Source: Paludibacteraceae bacterium (lineage in GTDB: Bacteria; Bacteroidota; Bacteroidia; Bacteroidales; Paludibacteraceae). From it: a stretch of DNA of 34,067 nucleotides. Location: positions 1 through 34,067 of the forward strand of contig JAGCFX010000015.1 in NCBI GenBank assembly GCA_017649925.1, written 5' to 3'. Position 1 is the stretch's first letter. The number at the start of each line of letters is the position of its first letter. The notes under the pieces were generated by a model. It ran no database searches and was not told where the DNA came from. It saw only the letters and a program-made list of their open reading frames with translations. Both the position numbers and the translations under genes were made by a program. This document shows, in pieces, positions 1-6,829 of the stretch.

Positions 1-833
1 CAGGTTCATATACCATTCCAGATGGAATAGAATCAATCGCAGGTGCCTCTTTCGATGATTGCACCGGTTTGACCTCTGTGACGATTCCCAATAGCGTCAC
101 AAGCATTGGAGATGGGGCTTTCGATGATTGCAGCGGTTTGACCTCTGTGACTATTCCGAATAGCGTCACAAGTATTGGAAATGAGGCTTTCGATGGTTGC
201 AGCGGTTTGACCTCTGTGACGATTCCCAATAGCGTCACAAGCATTGGAATGGGTGCTTTCGAGGGTTGCAGCGGTTTGACCTCTGTGACCATTCCCAATA
301 GCGTCACAAGCATTGGAGAGTATGCTTTCGCTTTTTGCACCGGTTTGACCTCGGTAACAATAGAAGCAGAAACACCACCAACATTAGGGGAGGAAGCTTT
401 TTATTATACCACTAAATGTCTAATCTATGTTCCCTGCAATGCAGTAAACGCCTATAAAACTGCTTGGAGCGAATATGCGGACTGTATTGTTGCTAATTGT
501 GCATCATATACTATCACCTTTGTTAACTGGGATGGCTCGAACTTGCAGACATTAAGTGTCGCAGAGGGCGAAATGCCGCAATATACAGGCTCGACGCCTG
601 CACGTCCGGACGATGAGGAATATACCTATACTTTCTCCGGCTGGACTCCGGCAATTGTGGCCGCAACAGAAGATGCCACTTACACCGCAAACTATACCGC
701 TACACCAAAGAGCCAAGGCATCAATGATGTACAAAGTGACCAAGTACAAAGTACAAAGGTTGTTCGTGACGGGCAAATGTATATACTACGTGGCGACCAC
801 ACCTACGATGCCCAAGGAAAACTGATTAAGTAG
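1..833 (+). CDS. BspA-like leucine-rich repeat surface protein, C-terminal part (5' end outside window)
   Basis: The frame (codons from base 3) is open to the left edge, so the start lies outside the window. Residues 1 to about 120 are BspA-type (LRR_5) leucine-rich repeats of 23 residues, with the recurring motif [12 protein letters not shown] followed by an AF and a CSGLT block. After them comes a domain resembling the InlB/Listeria-Bacteroides beta repeat (pattern ITFVNWDG, then YTFSGWTP and YTANYT). The last 38 residues are a tail containing [12 protein letters not shown], which also ends the galactanase at 4544-5860. BspA-like proteins are normally secreted and act in adhesion; this one is presumably exported, but the signal peptide is not in view. 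A terminator follows directly. The repeat identity is clear; the ligand is unknown. Confidence 0.9.
   Translation, partial: GSYTIPDGIESIAGASFDDCTGLTSVTIPNSVTSIGDGAFDDCSGLTSVTIPNSVTSIGNEAFDGCSGLTSVTIPNSVTSIGMGAFEGCSGLTSVTIPNSVTSIGEYAFAFCTGLTSVTIEAETPPTLGEEAFYYTTKCLIYVPCNAVNAYKTAWSEYADCIVANCASYTITFVNWDGSNLQTLSVAEGEMPQYTGSTPARPDDEEYTYTFSGWTPAIVAATEDATYTANYTATPKSQGINDVQSDQVQSTKVVRDGQMYILRGDHTYDAQGKLIK
66..358 (+). repeat. 69-bp tandem coding repeat
   Basis: The word GGTTTGACCTCTGTGAC or a near match starts at 66, 135, 204, 273 and 342, a strict 69-bp period. Each unit encodes one 23-residue LRR. Units are nearly identical at DNA level, which implies recent duplication or gene conversion and allows copy-number change by slippage. 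Confidence 0.93.
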
Positions 834-870
834 AACTACTCAACTGATAAACTAATCAACGAACTATTGA

Positions 871-899
871 AGTGACTCACATTGTGGGTCACTTTTTTT
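871..899 (+). terminator. Rho-independent terminator after BspA-like gene
   Basis: A 10-bp stem, AGTGACTCAC against GTGGGTCACT (one G-T pair), closes a 3-nt loop and runs into seven T. It lies 38 bp after the stop codon and marks the left edge of the intergenic module that follows. Confidence 0.88.
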
Positions 900-972
900 G
901 CCCGTCACACGCCTACTTGTGTTTTTTTTCACTTGGTCCTTTTCATTACGACAGATGCATGCTCTCTCGGTC

Positions 973-1164
973 CGTTGCCGTGTCGTTGCCGTGTCGTTAT
1001 CGACTCGTTGTCGTGTCGTTGTCGTGTTTGGCTCGAGAAAGTTACGAGACTGAACCACAAGATACCCATAACATACCCATAGGATACCCATAGGATACTT
1101 GCCCCGTTTTTGCACAAACCTCGCTTCTCCTGTATATATACTATGTATATATACACTTTTCGTC
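973..1164 (+). repeat. Dispersed intergenic module, copy 1
   Basis: Three parts in order. Bases 973-1027 are five 11-bp units of the type CGTTGCCGTGT. Bases 1045-1101 are a 57-bp core containing repeated ATACCCATA words. Bases 1131-1157 hold a near-palindrome of two TGTATATATAC-like arms. The core and palindrome recur in inverted orientation at 30931-31043 with 56 of 57 and 27 of 27 identical bases. No credible coding frame is present. In both copies the module fills the gap between a terminator and the promoter of the next gene. Confidence 0.9.
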
Positions 1165-1189
1165 GTTTTTTATAAAAATTGAAATAAAC

Positions 1190-1220
1190 TTGCATATCTC
1201 AAAAAAAAGCAGTACTTTTG
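1190..1220 (+). promoter_or_regulatory. Bacteroidales-type promoter (TTGCATAT / TACTTTTG)
   Basis: TTGCATAT begins at 1190 and TACTTTTG at 1213, giving TTGC-N19-TAnnTTTG. The expected start of transcription is near 1225, 20 bases before the ATG at 1246. This argues against the GTG at 1225 as start codon. Confidence 0.8.
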
Positions 1221-1245
1221 TGGCGTGAATTATAAAAACAGACTT

Positions 1246-2403
1246 ATGAAAAAAGATTTTTGGGATAACTTTCAGTCGCATAAAGTGGTGCGGATCTTTA
1301 AGATTATTTCCGAATCGGCAGTGTTCGCGTTGTTACTGTCGCTGATACTTTTCGGCGTGGAGATGTTCAACGAGATGGAGGACTCCCGCGAGATGACGAA
1401 GAACCTGCTGGAGATCCAGAACTCGCTTTCCACACGTTATCTGGGTGAGTTCCCGAATTTCGTGCCGGACATCAATCAGTTGTACTCAGAGGCCAAAGCC
1501 GGCGATTCAATAGTGGTGCTGGAAGATGTGCTTTTCTACGGCATCACGAGTGCTCCGGGCGAGTTCTACGAGGCAACGACGAAGTTACTGGATCTGGCCG
1601 CCGCGGGCAGTCATGTGATGATAGCATACTATCGTCCTCACGGGCTGGCGTATGACTTCATGATGCAGGAGTGGTTGCTATCCCAAGAACAATACAATCA
1701 TTTCCGCGACACGATGACGCTGTTTGAGCGCCGCCAGCATGCCTACAAAGAGGAGATGCGCGCGTTGATGGATTCGTGCCGCACGAACGAAGTGAACAAG
1801 ACAGAGACGCGTCGTCTGATGCGCGCGCTGATGGACAAGAGTTTCGGCGACGTCATCGGCAAGCAGCGTGACGGCAAGCCTGTCATTGCCTATAGCAGCG
1901 ACAACGAGCAAGTGAAGGCGATGTTCCTCGAGCGTTATTTCGCCAAGACGCGCGAAGAAGACCGTGCGGCATTCAAAGCGATGATCGCCAAATATCGCTA
2001 TCCGACCACCCGCGCGCTGCCCACCGACATCTCCACGCGTACCGAACTGGAGACGGCAGAGATGTGCCACCAGATGGATTCCGTACGTATTCAGTACCTT
2101 GGTCGCGAAGGCGCATCGATAGACAAGCCGACGTACGCCGATTTTGTGAATATGTTCGCTGACATGACCCAAGTGATGGAGCGTACTTTCCAGCGCTATC
2201 CGTCCATTCAGTTAGTGGCGATTGATGATTTCCTGTCTGTTCGCAGTTGGCTCGTATGCTCAAAGAAAAACGAAGGGAAAGCCATCATGGCCTTCCCCAG
2301 TCGTTATGCTTCCAGCGAGATAGGATTCTTCACTACCGACGCTTCGACGCGCGAGTACATCAAGACGATGGAGCGCGGAATATTGGTCAATTTTGCTCCT
2401 TAA
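1246..2403 (+). CDS. Membrane-anchored protein of unknown function
   Basis: The protein has 385 residues from the ATG at 1246. A GTG at 1225 is also in frame but sits at the predicted transcription start. A short basic N-terminus is followed by one hydrophobic helix at about residues 17-36 (SAVFALLLSLILFGVEMF), so it is probably a single-pass inner-membrane protein with a large soluble domain. The first part of that domain has alternating beta and alpha character (GDSIVVLEDVLFYG, then AAAGSHVMIAYYRP). A charged helical middle follows, and the end looks like alpha/beta again. I see no catalytic motif and in particular no HKD motif, despite some resemblance to a PLD-like layout. It converges on the S9 peptidase gene with a 17-bp overlap. 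I do not recognise the family. Confidence 0.75.
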   Translation: MKKDFWDNFQSHKVVRIFKIISESAVFALLLSLILFGVEMFNEMEDSREMTKNLLEIQNSLSTRYLGEFPNFVPDINQLYSEAKAGDSIVVLEDVLFYGITSAPGEFYEATTKLLDLAAAGSHVMIAYYRPHGLAYDFMMQEWLLSQEQYNHFRDTMTLFERRQHAYKEEMRALMDSCRTNEVNKTETRRLMRALMDKSFGDVIGKQRDGKPVIAYSSDNEQVKAMFLERYFAKTREEDRAAFKAMIAKYRYPTTRALPTDISTRTELETAEMCHQMDSVRIQYLGREGASIDKPTYADFVNMFADMTQVMERTFQRYPSIQLVAIDDFLSVRSWLVCSKKNEGKAIMAFPSRYASSEIGFFTTDASTREYIKTMERGILVNFAP

Positions 2404-4540
2404 GCCATCGGTCAAGCCACTCGCGGAACGTGCGTTGCCATAGGATTCCGTTCTGCGGTTTGAGCACCCAGTGGTTTTCGTCCGGGAAGATAAGCAACTC
2501 CGCGGGCACACCACGCATCTTTGCCGCATCGAAAGCAGCCATCGCCTGGTTCGCCAAGATGCGGTAGTCTTTTTCTCCGTGGATACAGAGAATCGGAGTG
2601 TCCCATTTATCGACGAACTTATGCGGGCTGTTAGCAAACGTACGCTGCGCCACTTTGTTGTCCTTGTCCCAATACGCGCCGCCCATATCCCAGTTGGCAA
2701 ACCATTTCTCTTCAGTCTCCAGATATTGCATCTCAAGGTTGAAGATGCCGTCATGTGCGATGAAGGCTTTGAAGCGCTTGTCATGATGTCCGGCAATCCA
2801 ATAGACGCTGAATCCGCCGAAGGAAGCGCCCACGCAGCCTAAGTGATCTTTATCGACGTACGGCTCTTTGCAGAACTCGTCAATGGCGCTGAAGTAGTCC
2901 TTCATGCACTGACCTCCGTAGTCGCCGCTGATCTCTTCATTCCACTCTTTGCCGAATCCGGGCAGACCGCGTCTGTTAGGCGCAACGATGATATAATCGC
3001 CTGCGCTCATCATCATGAAGTTCCAACGGAAAGACCAGAACTGCGAAACAGGACTCTGCGGGCCGCCTTCGCAATATAAGATCGTCGGGTATTTCTTAGA
3101 CGGGTCGAAATGCGGCGGGTAGATGATCCACGTCAGCATCTTCTTACCATCCGTCGTGTTCTGCCAACGCGGCACGACCGTTGAGCGCTCAATCTGATCA
3201 TAGATATTATCATTCTCATGCGTCAGTTGCTTCAACTCCACATATCCGTCAATCTTCGCGAGCGCTTCGCGTACGTTCAGTTCATAAATCTCGTTTGCTT
3301 CGCGCATCGAGTGCTTCAGCAGGTACGCATGTCCGTCCGTCACACTACCTAACGAGACGTCGAACTGTCCCTCCGTCAACTTCGCGCACCATCCTTCCAG
3401 CCCCATCGCCCAGAGATGGATAGTACCTTGTATGACAGCCGTGCCGAGAAGCGTGGAGTCATCGAGCCACTCGAACTCATCGACGTTGGTATCGAGGAAA
3501 CGGCTGACGAAACGTTTCTCGCCGCTCTCCAGATTCATCACCATCAATCGGTTCTCGTCGCTCTCATAGCCATCCCGTGCCATCGACGACCACGCAATCC
3601 ACTCGCCGTTAGGCGAATAGGCAGGGTTCGTGTCGTAGCCTTTGTTATCCATCGTGATGTTCCACTCGTCGCGCTCGCCTTCATTGAGCAGGCGGTCCAC
3701 GTTGATAAGGAAGATATCGCTATTCGTGCTGACGGCATAGTCGAGTCCGGTCTTCTTGCGGCAGGTATAAGCGATCTCCCGGTTGTTTGGATTCCATGCC
3801 AACTGTTCAATGCCGCCGAAGGGTTTCATCGGGCACTCAAAAGCCGTACCTTCCAAGATATTCACACCCTCATCGACTTTCGCACGCTTGATGCGTTCGC
3901 CTTGTCCGAAATACTCAATCTCCAGCTTGCATACAAACGGCTGCGGTGCGGTCTCTGTCCATTCGTCCCAGTGTTTGTACATCAGATCTTCGTGTACATG
4001 TCCGGTAGCCAAAGGCAAATCAGGATACTTGTCTGCGGTTGAAGAGACAGTTTTTATTTGTTTGACGAGGATGATCTTGTCGCGCATAGGGGAGAGTAGG
4101 AATCCGTCAATGTCGTTGGCTCCTTCCACTTCTATCTCTTTGCCGTCGCGGCGCAGATAGAGTTGCCCGGCACGCATAAACGCGAGCCATCCGCTGGCAC
4201 CGAACCAAGCAGGCTCATATCCTACGAACTCATCCACAACATTTACCATTTGACCATTTACCATTTTGTCATTGTACGGATTGACGATACGGATCCATGT
4301 GGTTGAGCGGTTCTCGGGAACGCTGTAATAGCTGACGGTATAAGCCAACTCACCCGTCTCGATGTCGCTTTTCGCACAGCCGATGCGCCCCATCGCCCAT
4401 AGCCCTTCCGGCGTCAGACGCCCGCCTTCAATAGTAATCTCCGGCTTGGTGATAGGATTCTTGCCGTCATCTTTTTTCTCCGCGCAACTCGCGCCCAGCA
4501 AAACCATTGCTGCCATAATAGTAACTTTGAAATATCTCAT
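2387..4540 (-). CDS. S9 family (prolyl oligopeptidase-like) serine peptidase, lipoprotein
   Basis: Length is 717 residues. The N-terminus MRYFKVTIMAAMVLLGASC is a lipoprotein signal with the lipid-modified Cys at 19. Residues of about 30-450 form the WD40-like beta-propeller of S9 enzymes, with repeats such as YSPNGEWIAWSS. The C-terminal alpha/beta hydrolase has Ser573 in GASFGGF, Asp658 in HGEKDYR and His690 in DENHW, a complete triad. Such enzymes cleave short peptides or acylpeptides in the periplasm or at the cell surface; the exact subfamily (DPP5-like or acylaminoacyl-type) is not settled by eye. Its ATG lies 3 bp after the galactanase stop, so it is the last gene of a three-gene unit. 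A low-complexity insert (near NDKMVNGQMVN) interrupts the propeller in frame. Confidence 0.92.
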   Translation of the reverse strand: MRYFKVTIMAAMVLLGASCAEKKDDGKNPITKPEITIEGGRLTPEGLWAMGRIGCAKSDIETGELAYTVSYYSVPENRSTTWIRIVNPYNDKMVNGQMVNVVDEFVGYEPAWFGASGWLAFMRAGQLYLRRDGKEIEVEGANDIDGFLLSPMRDKIILVKQIKTVSSTADKYPDLPLATGHVHEDLMYKHWDEWTETAPQPFVCKLEIEYFGQGERIKRAKVDEGVNILEGTAFECPMKPFGGIEQLAWNPNNREIAYTCRKKTGLDYAVSTNSDIFLINVDRLLNEGERDEWNITMDNKGYDTNPAYSPNGEWIAWSSMARDGYESDENRLMVMNLESGEKRFVSRFLDTNVDEFEWLDDSTLLGTAVIQGTIHLWAMGLEGWCAKLTEGQFDVSLGSVTDGHAYLLKHSMREANEIYELNVREALAKIDGYVELKQLTHENDNIYDQIERSTVVPRWQNTTDGKKMLTWIIYPPHFDPSKKYPTILYCEGGPQSPVSQFWSFRWNFMMMSAGDYIIVAPNRRGLPGFGKEWNEEISGDYGGQCMKDYFSAIDEFCKEPYVDKDHLGCVGASFGGFSVYWIAGHHDKRFKAFIAHDGIFNLEMQYLETEEKWFANWDMGGAYWDKDNKVAQRTFANSPHKFVDKWDTPILCIHGEKDYRILANQAMAAFDAAKMRGVPAELLIFPDENHWVLKPQNGILWQRTFREWLDRWLKEQN
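4239..4275 (-). repeat. In-frame quasi-tandem insert in the S9 peptidase gene
   Basis: On the minus strand units like ATGGTAA and ATGGTCAA follow one another (plus strand TTTACCATTTGACCATTTAC). They encode about 12 residues of the type MVNGQMVN. The composition differs from the surrounding gene and the frame is kept. Confidence 0.65.
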
Positions 4541-4543
4541 GTT

Positions 4544-5860
4544 CTATAATCGTTTTCCGTCCATTGCGTAGACTTTCCCGTTTCGCTCGATGAGCAGTTG
4601 TCCGTCACGGAGCACTTTTGTACAGGGTACATTGTCGCTTTGTACATCATCAATACCCAGCGGCGCAAACCCGACGAATCTGCCCATATAGTACGGCGCG
4701 CAGACGTCTGCAGCTGTTTGACCGCTCGGGATCTGTCCCGTACGGTTGATGTTATGGGTGTTCTTCTCCGGATTCCAGAACCCGCGGTTTTGCCATGTCC
4801 AAAGTACCGTACCTTTGGAAGTGTTCCAGTCCGTGTCATCGCCGTTACCTGCTTCTTCGGGGAACCAGTAGTTGATGCCGTCTACATTACTCAGCGGCAA
4901 CAATGCGTCCACCAAGTCTTTGACGAACTGATACTGTCCTTGTTTGGAGCAAGCCCACACGTCCTGGGTGTTATAATTGACGCCGCTCGTTGGCCAGTAT
5001 TGGAAGTTGTACGCACACTCTACGATGTGTACACGTTTGGTCGGGAAGTTCGTCGCAAGGGCGTTAATGGACTTCACAAGGTTCTCCTTGTTGGATTTAT
5101 TGGCTACTTGTTCTTCCGTCAAGTACCCGTGCCAGAAGGGGTAGTAACTGAGACCGATGATGTCATAGTCCACACCGCCGTCAATCAACTTCTGGTAGTA
5201 GAACTGGTTGTAGGCCGTATTGCCCGGGCGATCGGTGTGAATGATAATCTGTGCTTTCGGACATAGTTGGCGCACGGTGTCGCAACCCGCTTTGAGCAAA
5301 CCTAAATAGCCCGACCAGTTGTCGCCGCTCTTCTCATAAGGATGCACCTGTATGCCGCAAAGACCGTACATGATCTCGTTGCCCACTTGCACAAAGTCCG
5401 GCGTGGCACCAGCGGCATTGAGTGCCCTCAATACCTCACTCGTATGCTCGCCAACATGCTGCGCCATCGCCGCATCGTCACTGCCTTGCCATGCAACAGG
5501 CGCTTGAATATGCGTGGCATCTACCCATGTATCCGAGTAGTGAAAATCCAACATGAAGTACGCCCCCGATTCCTTGATGCGTTTGCCCAATGCCTTCACA
5601 TACTCAAGATCCTGACTCAACGACGGGTCGGTTTTGTCCGGATTGACAAAGATTCTCACGCGGAAGGTATTCCACCCGCAGTCTGTCATAAACCACGTCA
5701 GCAAATCGCTGATGGTTTTGCCATACGCATCTTTGTAAGGCGAGTTATGCTGCTCATAAAGCGGCAACATCGAAATGTCGCCGCCTATGTAACGTTTCTG
5801 CTCCGCTTGCATATTTGCGCATAACAAAGCAAGGAGCAATAAAGAAATCAATCGACGCAT
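4544..5860 (-). CDS. Arabinogalactan endo-beta-1,4-galactanase (GH53), secreted
   Basis: Length is 438 residues. A signal peptide covers residues 1-19 (MRRLISLLLLALLCANMQA). The GH53 barrel fills roughly residues 22-395, with hallmark segments GGDISML, MLDFHYSDTWVD and VQVGNEI. Glu162 (acid/base, in GNEI) and Glu281 (nucleophile, in VHIVECAY) match the two GH53 catalytic glutamates. The enzyme hydrolyses beta-1,4-galactan side chains of pectin-type arabinogalactan (EC 3.2.1.89). The last 37 residues are a tail with TKVLRDGQLLIE, shared with the BspA-like protein at the left edge, and may serve export or anchoring. It lies between a FISUMP-like gene (3-bp gap) and an S9 peptidase (3-bp gap). 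No SusC/SusD pair is in the window. Confidence 0.93.
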   Translation of the reverse strand: MRRLISLLLLALLCANMQAEQKRYIGGDISMLPLYEQHNSPYKDAYGKTISDLLTWFMTDCGWNTFRVRIFVNPDKTDPSLSQDLEYVKALGKRIKESGAYFMLDFHYSDTWVDATHIQAPVAWQGSDDAAMAQHVGEHTSEVLRALNAAGATPDFVQVGNEIMYGLCGIQVHPYEKSGDNWSGYLGLLKAGCDTVRQLCPKAQIIIHTDRPGNTAYNQFYYQKLIDGGVDYDIIGLSYYPFWHGYLTEEQVANKSNKENLVKSINALATNFPTKRVHIVECAYNFQYWPTSGVNYNTQDVWACSKQGQYQFVKDLVDALLPLSNVDGINYWFPEEAGNGDDTDWNTSKGTVLWTWQNRGFWNPEKNTHNINRTGQIPSGQTAADVCAPYYMGRFVGFAPLGIDDVQSDNVPCTKVLRDGQLLIERNGKVYAMDGKRL

Positions 5861-5863
5861 AGC

Positions 5864-6697
5864 TTAACGAACGTCTTCTACCAAACGAACTGACAGACCG
5901 TAGAAGCGTTTCTCGTGGTCACGCGGGCCAATACGTTTCTCGCTGAAGAAGAAGTCACGAGCCTCATCCTCTGCGCCGCTCTCCGGTGTGAAAACAGTTG
6001 AAGACCAATAGAAACCGATAACGCCTACTACGCTCATTTCCTTACCGTTACGGAAGCCACCTGCCGGCAGGAACACAGCGCCTGCTTTCTCCATCTTCTT
6101 CCATTGCTTCTCGCTGTACTCGTTTGTTTTCCAGTTGTTGGCTTCCGGTGTGAATTTCATTTTCTTGGGCAGTTGCCAGTCATCCGGCAGCAGTATATAG
6201 CCGTGTACGTCATCTACCGTTGCCTGGCTGCGCAGTTGAGCTGCGTTAGGACGGGTAACGAGCAGATAGAACCATTCTTCCCAAGTGAGCGTACGCCATG
6301 CCTGACCAAGGAAACCGCCGTTCATAACGGTGTTGTTGCCCCAATCATTGAAGGTATAATATTCCTTTGCATCCTCAATGGCCAGCACTGGTGCATCGCC
6401 GGTGCCCCAACCAAAGAGGTCAATCCAGCAGTCATAACGCGGACCGATGAGGCAGTTGCTGCAATCATCGAACGCATAACTTACATTACCTTTCGTAACA
6501 TTACCGCCTACGAAGTCAAATTGACGCTCCGCAAAACGCCAAGCGTTCTGAACAGGCTGATATTGCAAGTTACCCTGCGAGAAAATCACTTGCTTTCCCT
6601 CTGCTACAGAGAACTTACCTGTTAGCGCACCGCCTTCGGCAGCTTGCGCGATTAGTGCGCAGCACATTACAGCTGCTAAAAAGAGAACTTTTTTCAT
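5864..6697 (-). CDS. Secreted FISUMP-like protein
   Basis: Length is 277 residues with a signal peptide at 1-19 (MKKVLFLAAVMCCALIAQA). The mature protein starts with GKFSVAEGKQVIFSQGNLQY, a common opening of Bacteroidales secreted proteins. It ends with features of the Fibrobacter succinogenes major paralogous (FISUMP) / formylglycine-enzyme-like fold: AVFLPAGGFRNG, GFYWSSTVF and YGLSVRLVED. The molecular role is unknown; a structural or binding role at the surface is my inference. It is the first gene of the unit with the galactanase and S9 peptidase, behind a clear promoter 25-55 bases upstream. Confidence 0.85.
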   Translation of the reverse strand: MKKVLFLAAVMCCALIAQAAEGGALTGKFSVAEGKQVIFSQGNLQYQPVQNAWRFAERQFDFVGGNVTKGNVSYAFDDCSNCLIGPRYDCWIDLFGWGTGDAPVLAIEDAKEYYTFNDWGNNTVMNGGFLGQAWRTLTWEEWFYLLVTRPNAAQLRSQATVDDVHGYILLPDDWQLPKKMKFTPEANNWKTNEYSEKQWKKMEKAGAVFLPAGGFRNGKEMSVVGVIGFYWSSTVFTPESGAEDEARDFFFSEKRIGPRDHEKRFYGLSVRLVEDVR

Positions 6698-6721
6698 TGT
6701 GTAAGTAATTTAAATCGGCGG

Positions 6722-6752
6722 CAAAGGTACAACTTTTTTTTTAGATATGCAA
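6722..6752 (-). promoter_or_regulatory. Promoter of the galactanase operon
   Basis: On the minus strand TTGCATAT (6752-6745) is followed after N19 from TTGC by TACCTTTG (6729-6722). The predicted transcript starts near 6716, giving a leader of about 20 nt to the ATG at 6697. Confidence 0.82.
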
Positions 6753-6779
6753 ATTTTTGTGCGAAATTACACATTATGC

Positions 6780-6810
6780 TTGCATATTTGAAAAATTTGT
6801 AGTAATTTTG
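6780..6810 (+). promoter_or_regulatory. Promoter of the 6830-14054 operon
   Basis: TTGCATAT at 6780 and TAATTTTG at 6803 have the same 19-base spacing as the other promoters. It diverges from the galactanase promoter, with 27 bp between the two outer boxes, so a single regulator could act on both. Confidence 0.83.
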
Positions 6811-6829
6811 CACGCAAAATTGTGTACAA

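Noticed and set aside
973-1027. Possible CRISPR array in the 11-bp repeats
   Set aside because: Units are contiguous with no spacers and are far too short; the same holds for the array at 31041-31095.
872-1195. Several short frames in the gap after the BspA-like gene
   Set aside because: They translate the dispersed module; similar fragments appear at copy 2 only because the DNA is repeated.
1495-1700. Phospholipase D-like domain in the membrane-anchored protein
   Set aside because: The beta-alpha pattern is suggestive but no HxKxxxxD motif is present.
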